Source: Cladopsammia gracilis (lineage: Eukaryota > Cnidaria > Anthozoa > Scleractinia > Dendrophylliidae). From it: a DNA stretch of 64,000 nucleotides. Below are positions 50,348-60,901 of this stretch, one piece after another. The translations under genes and the position numbers were made by a program. Below the pieces are notes generated by a model. The model saw nothing but the letters and a program-made list of their open reading frames with translations. It searched no databases and had not been told where the DNA came from. The stretch is taken from assembly GCA_022457155.1 (NCBI GenBank), contig JAJGOT010000562.1, positions 310,001 to 374,000 of the forward strand, in the 5' to 3' direction. Numbering within the stretch: position 1 is the first letter of the stretch; the number at the start of each line of letters is the position of its first letter.

Positions 50348-51023
50348 AGTAGTTGTATAATTGTCCCTTCTAGGGCATATTCCTTGGTACTTTTTTCCCA
50401 TATTTTTATATTTATTTCTGAGATCTAAAATTTTTGAAATTTTTCAACCCATAATCCCCGTCATTTTCTTGCGAATCCCGCGAGCCCGAAGGGCGAGCTC
50501 ATAATTTTTTAGAATTTAAAGCATTTCAAGATTTTATTATATTTCTTGATTTTTTTGAATTTATTACATTTATTTAATTTATTTGAAGTATATCCCCTTT
50601 AATTCTGTGTTATAAAGACCTTTTGACTATTTTAAGGAAAAGTTGTGTTTAACTTTACACTAAGACAAAAGAGTATGGAGTAAACCCCTTTATTTACGTG
50701 ATGAAAATTACTATGATTTGAATTTCACTTGAATAAACAGAAAGTGAACCAACAATCAAGATCTGCCGTATAATTTATGTTTATTTACCTTTAAAAAAAC
50801 TGAAATTTACTCGTAAATTTTGCTAATAATACAAAAAGATCTCGGGAATAATCAGGTCTTGATCTCCCTTTAAAATCTAAAAAATATGACAGGGATTCGC
50901 AAGAAAATGACGGGGATTATGGGTTGAAAAATTTCAAAAATTTTAGATCTCAGAAATAAATATAAAAATATGGGAAAAAAGTACCAAGGAATATGCCCTA
51001 GAAGGGACAATTATACAACTACT
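50348..51023. repeat. Right terminal inverted repeat of the Polinton
   Basis: 676 bp, the inverted copy of the left repeat. It too has the terminal AGTAGTT sequence at both its inner (50348) and outer (51023) edges in opposite orientation. The CGAGCCCGAAGGGCGAGCTC hairpin lies near the inner edge, mirroring the left copy. Confidence 0.95.
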
Positions 51024-51620
51024 ATGGACTATCCTCCCGCCCCCTCGGTTGACACAGCCATGTTCTTGTTTACTTCGTCCGGTAATTTTCCAAGAATAAC
51101 TGGAACTAGTAAATCTCCAAATGCATCATGGGGCTTCCGTAGGGCCTCCGGTGCCCTGGTGTGCATTTCCATGTCATCATGAAATGACTCAGTTCAAACT
51201 ATCCAGATACCACGCAGCTCTCAACAACCTCTAATTTCATTGGACCCCTATATCACTCAGCTCTATTGTTTTCAGTGCTAGGGTCCATTGTTGTGTTGTT
51301 TGTTCTATTGTTTTCTCAGCAAATCAGAGAAGACCCTGTAAGAGCTGCGTACTGCCCCAAACTATCTGTGTGGTTGTATGGGCTGGGTAACTCGAGTAAG
51401 GCTGACATGTGGGCATTGACAACCTTATGGGTCTGTCTGAATCGTTCCTTCGTGTAGGCTATTACCCTTGCATAATTCTCACTCGTCAAAGAACACCCAG
51501 TGATAGCCCTCTCAGTTTCTGCCGTGAGTTGAGCCCTAAGGTAGTTAAACGTCTCGACATCTCCTAGGCGAGTATCGGTATTTACTGCAACATTGAAAGA
51601 GTCGCAAAATGTCAACCATT
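51024..51620 (-). pseudogene. BEL/Pao-type gag remnant, part upstream of the Polinton insertion
   Basis: Minus strand: DVETFNYLRAQL, ITGCSLTSENYARVIAYTKE, RFRQTHKVVNAHMSALLELP. This is the gag-like segment seen in BEL/Pao retrotransposons (F-N-Y-L-R-x-L, then K-x-R-F-G/R-x). It continues, with stops, toward 51024, where the Polinton begins. The remaining gag with the zinc knuckle is at 24690-25503. The retrotransposon therefore predates the Polinton insertion. Confidence 0.65.
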
Positions 51621-52019
51621 CCAGGGTATTCCCACTGAAGGTTGGTAACGAGACTTGGGGAGACGACTGTGATGAATAGGACTGCTGGCAGGGCCTGATG
51701 GGGTGGATGTCTGAAATTCATGATTTGGGGGCTGGAAATTTGACTCAAGACCGTTGGAACCTGTTGTTGTTCCGCTGGAAGCGACTGGACCTTGACTAAA
51801 CACGATCGAACCTTGATTTGAAGCGTCTAAACTCTGATTAAGGGCGAGATGACTGAGCCGTGATTTGGCTCAACGACTAAAGGTGTACAAGAGGCGAGGG
51901 ACTTTGGACCTCCACTATTAATAATACTTAGCTGAGCGATTTTTTTCTGCGGTTTGCTCCTGCATTTCCTCTTCTTCGAAGATTTCGATTTTCAAAGTCT
52001 CTGGATCCTTAGATTAGAT

Positions 52020-52370
52020 TAAATTCGTCGAGACAAACTCGCCGTTACACGTAAATTCGGCGAGACAAACTCGCTATCACACGTAAATTCGGCGAGACAA
52101 ACCCGCTATCACACGTAAATTCATCGAAACAAACTCGCCGTTGCATGAGTTACACGTAAATTCGACGAGACAAACTCACAATCACACTTAAATTCGACGA
52201 GACAAACTCGCTATAACACGTAAATTCGACGAGACAAACTCGCTATCATACGTAAATTCGTCGAAACAAACTCGCCGTCACACTTTAATTCGGCGAGACA
52301 AAATTAAACTCGTTAGCACACGTAAATTTGGCGAGACAAACTCGCCGTCATACTTAAAGTCGTTGTCTGC
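52020..52370. repeat. About 31-bp tandem array
   Basis: Roughly eleven units of the form GAGACAAACTCGC(T/C)(A/G)T then ACACGTAAATTCG(T/G/A)C. Mostly in register, with one expanded unit near 52140. Non-coding; may lie in the retrotransposon leader. A G-run and purine-rich tract follow at 52390-52460. Confidence 0.8.
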
Positions 52371-52604
52371 GTCGTTCTAAGGCTCGGGATTTGGGTGAGG
52401 GAGGGGGGAGGGTGGGGGGGGGGGGGGGCGTGGAGTGGGGGATGGGGGAGGGAAAAGAGACAAACTCGCTAACACAGTAAAGCTTCGGTTAGACTGACTC
52501 GCGATTATAACAAAATTTGGAGAGAGAAAACGGCTATCGACGAGACACGTGCAATATTTTGAGGTATTCTGTTTTTGGAAAGGGCAGAATATGTCCAAAA
52601 GAAA

Positions 52605-52725
52605 CGCGCCCTTAGACTGAACACAAGGTATATGGCAAGGTAATACGCCCCACTGGACCACATACTGCACGGCGCATACATCTAATTAAAAATAGAGGGA
52701 CATTGTGTGCAAGTTCCCTTGAGAA
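52605..52725. repeat. Diverged copy of the dispersed repeat at 21925-22062
   Basis: Shares CTGAACACAA, GTATATGGC, CTGCACGGCGCATA and GAGGGACATTGTGTG in the same order and orientation. Confidence 0.65.
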
Positions 52726-53207
52726 AATACGGTTGTATCACCTGTTGTTTATACTTTTCACCCGACGGCGAAAATAGACCATATTCTATCCAAACGTTTT
52801 GTACACTAAAACAAGAAGCTGCATATAGTTTGAACTGGTGGCGTCTTTAACCCATTGATTCCTGAGAGTTTTCAGTGCGTTTACGGAAAAACATTATGAT
52901 GAATTACAGATATCCGGCGGTAGATTGTCCATTGAAGCTCTTATATGTGATAAGGAGAATCTTGTAACTCTTGTTTCTACAGGTAGCCAATGCAAATTCA
53001 TGTTATGGAGACATGTAGGGTAGTTCTAACTTTTGAGTCTGTCAAACGAAATCCTAAGGTGTGACCATTCATAATAAACCTCTTTACCAGTACTTCTGGA
53101 TGGCACCATTTGCTTTTCAATATCTTTCAAAATGAAATTTGGATTTGATACGAATTTTTATCTTTGGCACTCTTGGGAACAATTGAAGGGTTAATTGAGC
53201 CATCGTA
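52726..53207. other. No gene recognised
   Basis: AT-rich sequence with no clear coding or repeat signal. Confidence 0.4.
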
Positions 53208-53622
53208 TAGGGGAATCTTTGTTTACCATTTTTGCCTCATTAGCATATGCGCCTCGTTCTCTAACCTACCTACAAAAAAAATCAACTCTGAATATTGAAA
53301 GAGCATAGTACAATTAGCTTTCTCTGAAAATTTGAGCCTGATATATTAGATACACTTCATGCAATGCTGTATTAAAAAGTCAAAATTTTACAAAGAATGT
53401 ATGGCTCATTAGCGCTTTTGCCACCCAACAATTTTCAGTTTTTGATAGCAGATATTTCCTTAAATATTGCATGAAAAAAGCTGAAAATTGCATAGATTAC
53501 TAAGTTTAGCAAGCTCTTTCAACATTTGAAGACAATTAGTATTTAGCATGATGCCTTCTCTATGCAGATTCGTATGCTAATGAAGCAAAATGTAAACAAT
53601 GACGTCGGAAAAGATTCCCCTA
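53208..53622. mobile_element. Foldback element with TAGGGGAATC ends
   Basis: Left TAGGGGAATCTTTGTTTACC, CTCATTAGCATATGCG; right CGTATGCTAATGA and GGAAAAGATTCCCCTA are inverted counterparts. Internal sequence is non-coding. Confidence 0.65.
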
Positions 53623-54513
53623 CATATTCACCTTATGGAATAAAAGCAAAGGGTTGAAAATCGATAACACTAAAATAGTAATCAATTTAATTATAGCGTT
53701 GTTTTCCTCTTGCCATGGAAGCTAAGCGAACATAGAACAATACTGCCAGGTCGAAAATAAATAACTGAACAGTTCTATTTTTTCGCCTTGTTGTCAGTGT
53801 GATTTTTCAGCAAATTCCCAAAAGCTACCTTAAAACAAATATATGACAATTTGATAAAAGAAATGATATTTCGATCATAGGACTAAAAAGGTTAAAATTA
53901 ACAGTGATCTGTTCTCCAATCCGCCTTCATAAGTCATACGTATAAGTATAAAATATAATTATAAAAATATAAAATCATTTCAGTGTAGGTCGAAGAAAAA
54001 AGCTGTTGATTATTAGCGAAGATAATGTACATGACAGATTATAATCAAATTCTCTAAACTTGAATTGAAAGAAATGTATAAAAATATAAAAGGGGTATTC
54101 ATATTTCAATCTTCGGTCTAAAAGGGTTAACGGCAACAGACAATGAACAAAACTCAACAACAAGTGCAATGTTTGTTATCGTCAAACTAAAGACTAAGAA
54201 AGCTTTTCGTCTATCATAAATATATATATTTTTTCTTTACTGTAGAACGAAGTGAGTCTTCGTTGATTGAGGACACGATATACTAAACGGCTAGCAGCTG
54301 TTTATTTTCTTTAGCTGAACAAAGGACAAAAGTTTGTCTTTCTGAGGTCTGCATTTTGCAAATAGTGATACCAAATAGACTTAATGAAAAGGAAGAAAAA
54401 TGATTATCTTTCCTGCTAATTTTACAATGCGTGAGATGATTTAAATGCGTTTTTCTTTGTGTTCCTTTGATAAGATTATTATTAGCTTTGTGTTCCTGCC
54501 TGCTGTGTCGCTT
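53623..54513. repeat. Older duplicate of the region upstream of the CUB gene
   Basis: From about 53940 the sequence parallels 56750-57430 in order (CAACAAAACT..., GATAGA/TCATAAAT..., CAGCTGTTT, GCGTGAGATGA, TTTTCTT(T/C)GTGTTCCTTT). The two are strongly diverged, consistent with an ancient duplication of promoter-proximal DNA. Confidence 0.5.
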
Positions 54514-54758
54514 CAGTGGCGGATCCAGGGGGAGGGTCGGGGGAGGGTCGCGGCGGGGGGGGGGGGGGGGGGGGTTCGGACCCCCCTTTCAGACCTGTGT
54601 CTCCTTTGTGATTCATAAAAATACTAGAATAAAATTGTTTTGTATGCGATTGTTTCACTTCCACAAATTGTCTGATTGACTTTCGAATTTCAGGAATGCT
54701 GGAAATAGCGTTTCAGAGGGTAAAATCGGAAAAAGTTTCCGGGGAGGCATATAACCCG

Positions 54759-54791
<33 letters not shown>

Positions 54792-54818
54792 TTTCAGAAA
54801 TTCCTGGATCCGCCCCTG
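54514..54818. mobile_element. Short TIR element (CAGTGGCGGATCC ends)
   Basis: CAGTGGCGGATCCAGGG at the left and CCTGGATCCGCCCCTG at the right, with long G- and C-runs inside both ends. CGCTT flanks both sides (54509-54513 and 54819-54823). Non-coding, MITE-like; hAT-type ends are possible. Confidence 0.6.
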
Positions 54819-55084
54819 CGCTTTTGTCGAATATCGCGATCAACTTCTGTCATAGAACTTAAAACTGAATGCAAGGCTGATCGGACAGCTATAAAGGGTA
54901 TTTTATTGCCCAATATTTCGGTTAGGCAAAACTAACCTTCATCAGGGGCTACAAAGAGCTAAGTAAAAATGGAATAAAACGGTTACAAGATATAAAATGA
55001 TTCAAATGAAAGATTAAATATGATTGGTTAACAAAAATAAACAGTAGAAACGTTTACAAAAGCTACTATAAAAATAGAAATATA

Positions 55085-55387
55085 TTAAGTTTCATCGCGT
55101 CTGTTCATCCCATAGGGTTCAAGAGTCTTACCCTTGGAAATTAAAAATGCTTCTCTGGCCTTACGAATGGCGTCTCTGTCAGAGTTAATGAGTTCAAGGG
55201 GAATGAGTTCTATGTCGTTGATTGAATGGCCAGGAAGAGTAAAGTGATCTGAAACGGCGGTAGGCTGATGAATGTGATGTTGGTTAATGGCTTTTTCGAT
55301 TGCGCGTCTGTGTTCGCCAAATCTGTCGCTGAGATGTCGTTTAGTCTCTCCTATGTATTGTACTTTGCATCTGCAGCACTGTATCAT
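55085..55387 (-). pseudogene. GIY-YIG endonuclease domain, left arm
   Basis: About 100 readable residues: CKVQYIGETKRHLSDRFGEH is the GIY-YIG core (Q-Y-I-G-E-T, then R), followed by SDHFTLPGHSINDIELIPLE and a C-terminal helix. It is identical in sequence to the right-arm copy. The frame lacks the upstream reverse transcriptase, so this is a truncated Penelope-like ORF. The preceding piece of the same reading strand (55400-55700) includes a Cys/His-rich HRRYDMRGG-type complement region not in frame. Confidence 0.75.
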
Positions 55388-56075
55388 ATATATGAGATTC
55401 GTAGATGAGCAAGAGATGTGGTGTCGTATTCGTTGTTGTTCGTTTGTAGAGAAAAAGGTGTAAAACGTGGTTCCCTCTGAGATAAAAGGACACGTTTTGC
55501 ACCTATTTCTGTTACAGCGGAAAGCTCCTGGTGTTTGGGGGGGTGGTCTGCGGTGTTTGGCTCTGACTAAAATGTCACGGAGGTTGTTGCATCGGCGGTA
55601 CGATATGAGAGGAGGAGAAGGGAATGCTTCTTTGCATCGTTGTGAAGAACGAAGAATGTTCAGATTGTTGAAAATGGTTCGACGTATGTTCGGAAGAGCT
55701 GGATTGAATGTTTAACATTCAAATGAATGTTTAACATGGATTGAATGTTTAACATTCAATCCAGCTCTTCCGAACATACGTCGAACCATTTTCAACAATC
55801 TGAACATTCTTCGTTCTTCACAACGATGCAAAGAAGCATTCCCTTCTCCTCCTCTCATATCGTACCGCCGATGCAACAACCTCCGTGACATTTTAGTCAG
55901 AGCCAAACACCGCAGACCACCCCCCCAAACACCAGGAGCTTTCCGCTGTAACAGAAATAGGTGCAAAACGTGTCCTTTTATCTCAGAGGGAACCACGTTT
56001 TACACCTTTTTCTCTACAAACGAACAACAACGAATACGACACCACATCTCTTGCTCATCTACGAATCTCATATAT

Positions 56076-56378
56076 ATGATACAGTGCTGCAGATGCAAAG
56101 TACAATACATAGGAGAGACTAAACGACATCTCAGCGACAGATTTGGCGAACACAGACGCGCAATCGAAAAAGCCATTAACCAACATCACATTCATCAGCC
56201 TACCGCCGTTTCAGATCACTTTACTCTTCCTGGCCATTCAATCAACGACATAGAACTCATTCCCCTTGAACTCATTAACTCTGACAGAGACGCCATTCGT
56301 AAGGCCAGAGAAGCATTTTTAATTTCCAAGGGCAAGACTCTTGAACCCTATGGGATGAACAGACGCGATGAAACTTAA
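56076..56378 (+). pseudogene. GIY-YIG endonuclease domain, right arm
   Basis: Exact mirror copy of the ORF at 55085-55387. On the plus strand the sequence before it (55745-56075) encodes plausible upstream Penelope sequence, including an arginine-rich NIRRTIFNNLNILRSSQRC-type stretch ahead of the zinc and GIY-YIG region. Truncated upstream at the palindrome centre. Confidence 0.75.
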
Positions 56379-56512
56379 TATATTTCTATTTTTATAGTAG
56401 CTTTTGTAAACGTTTCTACTGTTTATTTTTGTTAACCAATCATATTTAATCTTTCATTTGAATCATTTTATATCTTGTAACCGTTTTATTCCATTTTTAC
56501 TTAGCTCTTTGT

Positions 56513-56570
56513 AGCCCCTGATGAAGGTTAGTTTTGCCTAACCGAAATATTGGGCAATAAAATACCCTTT
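56513..56570 (+). ncRNA. Hammerhead-like ribozyme motif, right arm
   Basis: CCTGATGAAGGTTAGTTTTG then CCTAACCGAAAT: the CTGATGA core, a 6-bp stem II (GGTTAG/CTAACC) and GAAA. A TATT/AATA stem can follow. The cleavage-site U-H expected after stem III is not obvious, so activity is doubtful. Penelope-like elements are known to carry hammerheads near their ends. The mirror copy lies at about 54893-54950 on the minus strand. Confidence 0.45.
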
Positions 56571-56717
56571 ATAGCTGTCCGATCAGCCTTGCATTCAGTT
56601 TTAAGTTTTATTCAATACTGCTGATCCTGATCTACACCAAGATCCGGCTTCACTTCGCCGTGCTGTTTGTCCAAGTGGTCCTTGCTTTATTTGAAAGTTA
56701 CCTGATTCTGTCATAGA

Positions 56718-57370
56718 GACTGTCATCTTTCAGGTACCGTAAGTTATTCATTATAGTTTATCATCATGACTACATTTTATTTGCGCGCAGTTTAGTAATT
56801 GATTTAATATGATCACATTAATTTTGTTATTTACGCCGCCAGAAGAGAAAACACGCATGAATATTTCTTTTTCTTCACGTGAAATCAATAATTCGAGAAA
56901 GAAGAAAAAGCTGTTGACTAAAAATAACAAACATGACAATTTAAAACCAAATTTTATCAATTAGCATTTAAAGAAAAGTATGAAATAAAATATATAGGGA
57001 GCATGAGTTTTGAACAGCAACAAAACTAAACAATACAATACATGTAATGTTGGCTATTGCTTTTCGTGATAGAGAAAACGTTTGGAAAACACTTTTCGAA
57101 CGTCATAAATTTCAATGTTTTACTCACTCTAAAATAATATAAATTGAGCGTAGAACGACTATTTGTTGTTTAAAGATAATGCATACCAATGCGCCCGCAG
57201 CTGTTTTTTTTTTTAAAGACGAAAAAACGAAAGTTTTTCCATTTTCAGGTCATAATTAATTCTGTAAGAATTGCAAGACATTGCAAAATAAGGGAAACGT
57301 GAATTGTCGCTAAAGTAGACTGAATATTGCGTGAGATGAATTAATGAGTTTTTCTTCGTGTTCCTTTTTT
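56718..57370. other. Upstream region of the CUB gene, no ORF
   Basis: Contains the segment ATCTTTCAGGTACCGTAAGT-like at 56728-56750, which is repeated at 57470-57490, so an exon-like unit is duplicated. Otherwise AT-rich. Confidence 0.45.
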
Positions 57371-57375
57371 GACGT

Positions 57376-57484
57376 TATATAACAGCTGGACAGGGCTTTG
57401 CTTTCTGTGTTTGCATTCGGTTTTTCTTACCGTGGTAATCGCGATGAACTTCTAACAGAGAGAATCGATCATCTTTCAGGTACC
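57376..57484 (+). promoter_or_regulatory. Probable TATA box and 5' untranslated exon of the CUB gene
   Basis: TATATAA at 57376-57382, then about 100 bp without ATG context, ending TTTCAGGTACC followed by GTAAGT (donor at 57485). A related copy of this exon end is at about 56735-56745, and its upstream part is split by the two elements at 54514-56705. Linkage to the coding exon at 60378 is inferred from orientation and the acceptor there. Confidence 0.4.
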
Positions 57485-57489
57485 GTAAG

Positions 57490-59003
57490 TTTTTCCCCAT
57501 GTAATTACAGTTAATAGTGCATTTTATTTGCGCTCAATTTAGTCGAGTTATTAATTCTGTTACTTTACGCTACCAGAAGAGAAAACTTGACAAGCAGTAA
57601 TACATATATTATTTAACTTCGCGTTCTCACACTGATGACTAATATCGACTAATATTTGCCTTGATCAGTTTGCATTTTCAAAACATTTGAATGGCTATGG
57701 ATCTTTCTACCTCCAAAATAAGATTCATTTATGGCTTTGAAGTGAACGTCAGTTAGAATATCCTATTAAGATGTGAATCCGCAATATTTAAACATTAATG
57801 GCTCAATTGTCAGCTACATCTATGACTAAGCTTTATAGCGATGGTCATACTTTTCTTATGCCGGTAGCTAGCGTTGTTTGAAAGTGTTGCGCGTTCTAAC
57901 GGACACAAATTGATAAAAAACCAACCAACAGGAAAACAAATACTCGATTACCGATCACAGTATGATTTATTTATTTGTATGTTTGATTGTTCAGAATGAT
58001 TGTTCAGAATAAGAGATCTAGAGTTTACATGCGTAATATAATTTAAACTTAATTTGAACAAACATTCATTGCTGGCATCATTCGTGTACATGCAGAGAGC
58101 ATAATATATATTCAGCACTGCAAGTATGTCTTGACCAGTATCCACTATGTACAATTTTCGATTGATTGCATTTGAATGGCGTTGTAGCTTTTCTCCATTT
58201 TGAACCGAATACTTTCTAGTCAGATTAAAAGAAAATTTAAAGCATATGAACGTTAGCCTGCAGATAATAGCTGTGGTCACACTACAGCCCTTCCCCAAAG
58301 CTCCCCATGGGGAAATAGCTTGGGTTGGGCTCGCTCTGGGTTTTGATCGATTTCATGTTTGCGGACACACGCAGAAAAATTGCCCAAGGTGAAGAAACAC
58401 GTGCATCCGATTTGGCGAGAAACACGATTAATAATCATGAATGTAAACATGGATGACACGAATCGTGAATTTTTTTCGGCAATATTGCCGCTTGTCTTAC
58501 AACCTCTACCTCAAATAGGTTTCGTAATTCAGCACTTTATTTTAAGAAGAGAACGTCGACGCCGACAACAAATGCACTTTTTCCAGAGCATACAGTTTTT
58601 CTGCAGAAACAGAAAAATGTCATAAATATGCTTCAATCAACCATATAAACGCATTTACATTTAAAAAAAATACTCACCGAAACGCGCGTGCGCTTGAAAC
58701 CCAACTAACTAAAAAAATCGCCAAAAATGATGAAAACAAACAAATATGAACTAAACAGAGAAACGGCTAAAAAATTCAAAAATCTACAAGAATGGCAATG
58801 ATCAACTGTAAAGAAATCAAATTTGACGAATTGTAATCCATTTCCATCCTTGCAATCCTACACTTTATGTTCAAACAACTGCTTTTGTTTTGCTCTATAG
58901 AATCTTTTCATCCAACTAAGTTGTATATTTGGTGGCATTTGGCGAAACAACATGGAAATTGAGTGAGGGAAATTTAGTTATTTCGGCGGGACAGGGACCA
59001 TTT
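57490..59003. other. Intron-like sequence, no gene recognised
   Basis: AT-rich. A short Arg-rich open frame at 58359-58625 has no recognised domain. Confidence 0.4.
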
Positions 59004-59232
59004 AAGTTTCATTTCATTCTATCAGGGCCGGGTCACATGTTGGATGTGATTCATTATATTTAAGTTTCATTGCATTCTATTAGGACCGGGTCACATGTTG
59101 GATGTGATTCATTATATTTAAGTTTCATTGCATTCTATTAGGACCGGGTCACATGTTGGATGTGATTCATTATATTTAAGTTTCATTTCATTCTGTTAGG
59201 GCCGGGTCACATGTTGGATGTGATTCATTTAA
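59004..59232. repeat. 58-bp tandem array, four copies
   Basis: Unit AAGTTTCATT(G/T)CATTCT, then A(G/)GACCGGGTCACATGTTGG and ATGTGATTCATTATATTT. Copies are nearly identical. Confidence 0.85.
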
Positions 59233-59359
59233 TAATTTTCTTTCACGCAGAAATCATGTAAAGTAAAATTCCCAGATGTGTTGCACGGTTTGCCTTAATT
59301 GTAGCTTTAGGATTTGCATTTTTTAAAGCAGACAGTCATTATGAATAATAATTATAGTA

Positions 59360-59550
59360 ATGATGACGGTGGTGGTGGTGGTGATTGGGATGTTTAGTTG
59401 TGATGATATTGATGATGGCGATGATAATGATGACGATCATAATTACGAAAATGATAATGATGATGTTGATGATTATGGTGGTGGTGGTGGTGACAGTTAG
59501 GATGCTTAGTCAGAATGATGGTGCTGATAATGATGATGACGAGAATGATA

Positions 59551-59600
<50 letters not shown>

Positions 59601-59680
59601 GATGAAGATGAGGATGAAGATGAGTATGATGAAGATGAAGATGAGGATGAGGATGATGTTGGTGGTTGTGGAAGTTGGAA
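59360..59680. repeat. GAT/GGT microsatellite region
   Basis: Imperfect and then near-pure GAT tandem (59550-59600), with GAA/GAG variants after. It creates long Asp or His open frames on both strands that are not considered genes. A 70-bp direct repeat follows at 59775-59890 (GGGTAGCATATA). Confidence 0.9.
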
Positions 59681-60377
59681 TGCTTAGCACTCCCAGGTAT
59701 CCCAAAAGCCAAACATGGCACACAAATGCTTCATGGACCTAGGCTACGCGATTATTCACCATAAATTTAAACTTTGTGACCTCACGGGTAGCATATACCA
59801 GAGTGTAACAATCTAAAAACTCCATCGCCGTTAATTCAAATTTTGTAACCTCGTGGGTAGCATATATCTGAGCGTTACAATCTAATAATTCCTTTGTAGT
59901 TTAATCAAGAAAGTGTACGCGATTTTAAAGTTTGATCTCCCACTGATTGCAAGAAACGCTCTCAAACAGCCTTCCGAGAGGCGGCCTTCAATTGCGGAGC
60001 TGAAGGAATCTTTAAGCAAATGACACTAACAAAAAAACTCTATTTTATAATATAGTAAACAGGACAAAACAATTGATGATTGGATTAAACGATAATAATT
60101 TTTAATGCTTAACCTAAATTCCATTAAAAACGGCAGCATAAGAGACAAGAAAAATTCACACATGGAAAGTTTTTTTAAATACCTCTGTCAGTGTTTACAT
60201 TATGTCCATGAAAAAGGCGGTAAAGTACGCGCGACCGATAAGTTTCCCCCCCCCCCCCCCCCAAAAAAAAAAAAAATGCGCCCTGGTTGTCTCTAAGGAC
60301 TTTTCAACATATAATTACCTGGAAACCTAATATAAAAGATCGTATAACCTATAATTGATATTATTATCTTTCTGCAG

Positions 60378-60470
60378 GAATCATGGTCAGACATTTCTGC
60401 AGTTTAGAAGTGCTTCTTTTTCTTCTCGTGTTTGTGTGGATAGAAACCAACGCTGCCCTCCCCAGCCGAG
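60378..60470 (+). CDS. CUB-domain secreted protein, first coding exon (signal peptide)
   Basis: Acceptor TATCTTTCTGCAG precedes the exon. ATG at 60383 encodes 29 residues with a classical signal peptide: short basic start (MVRHFCSLE), hydrophobic core (VLLFLLVFVWI) and likely cleavage after TNA. The exon ends CCGAG before GTAAAA (donor at 60471), leaving one base of the next codon. The exon phase fits the exon at 60745. Confidence 0.85.
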
Positions 60471-60744
60471 GTAAAAACACAATGGGTCCATTCCGTAACA
60501 TAATTTTCCTCAGTTTATTCAGACTATATTTGTAATACAATTAAAGCCCCAAATTCAACGTACATTGTAGAAGTTTCCAGTAATGGACTTCGTAGTACTT
60601 TCTATAGCACTAATATGATAAGTACATTAATATTTCCTTTTGTGATCAACTCTATATTTGTAGTGATCTATATGCTTGTATTAGTTTGTTTATAACATTA
60701 GTTTCATAATTAAAACAATTAAAAAATTCCTTTGTTATTTATAG

Positions 60745-60901
60745 AGTGTGGCTCAGTGGTGAATAATACACTGAAAAGTTCTGGATATCCTAACAACTAC
60801 CCAAATAATATGGACTGTAGTTACTGGGTCCCAATCCCAGATGGCATGACGATGAAAATTGCCTTTCGGTACTTTGATTTGGAGAATCACGCCACGTGCC
60901 G
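60745..60901 (+). CDS. CUB-domain secreted protein, second coding exon (first half of a CUB domain)
   Basis: Bounded by TTTATAG acceptor and CCG-GTAAGT donor. It encodes about 52 residues: ECGSVVNNTLKSSGYPNNYP, the start of a CUB domain, then N-x-x-D-C-x-Y-W (NMDCSYWV) and the strand KIAFRYFDLENHATC. The first two CUB cysteines and the P-N-Y-P motif are present. The second half should lie in the next exon, which I do not find before 64000. CUB domains mediate extracellular binding in proteases, receptors and matrix proteins. Confidence 0.9.

Larger units (their letters stand above)
25504..51023. mobile_element. Complete Maverick/Polinton (adintovirus-like) element
   Basis: The 25,520-bp element starts AGTAGTTATG and ends with the inverted CAACTACT. 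It is flanked by a perfect 6-bp duplication ATGGAC (25498-25503 and 51024-51029), the target-site length known for Polintons. It encodes the expected set: protein-primed PolB, DDE integrase with chromodomain, packaging ATPase, adenain-like protease, major capsid and penton-like proteins. The interior is markedly AT-rich with poly-A/poly-T tracts, unlike the host flanks. Intact capsid and polymerase frames beside a nested insertion and short frameshifts suggest a fairly young but no longer fully functional copy. Confidence 0.97.
54857..56705. mobile_element. Palindromic Penelope-like retroelement insertion
   Basis: A 12-bp duplication TTCTGTCATAGA flanks the insertion (54845-54856 and 56706-56717). 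Inside, 54856-55716 and 55741-56607 are near-identical inverted arms. A unique 98-bp tail follows (56608-56705). The arms carry GIY-YIG endonuclease ORFs, the C-terminal domain of Penelope-like elements, and a terminal CTGATGA...GAAA motif. The RT domain is absent, so both halves are 5'-truncated copies. Confidence 0.8.

Noticed and set aside
59385..59740. Long Asp-rich and His-rich open frames
   Set aside because: Produced by the GAT/ATC microsatellite on both strands; no non-repetitive coding part.
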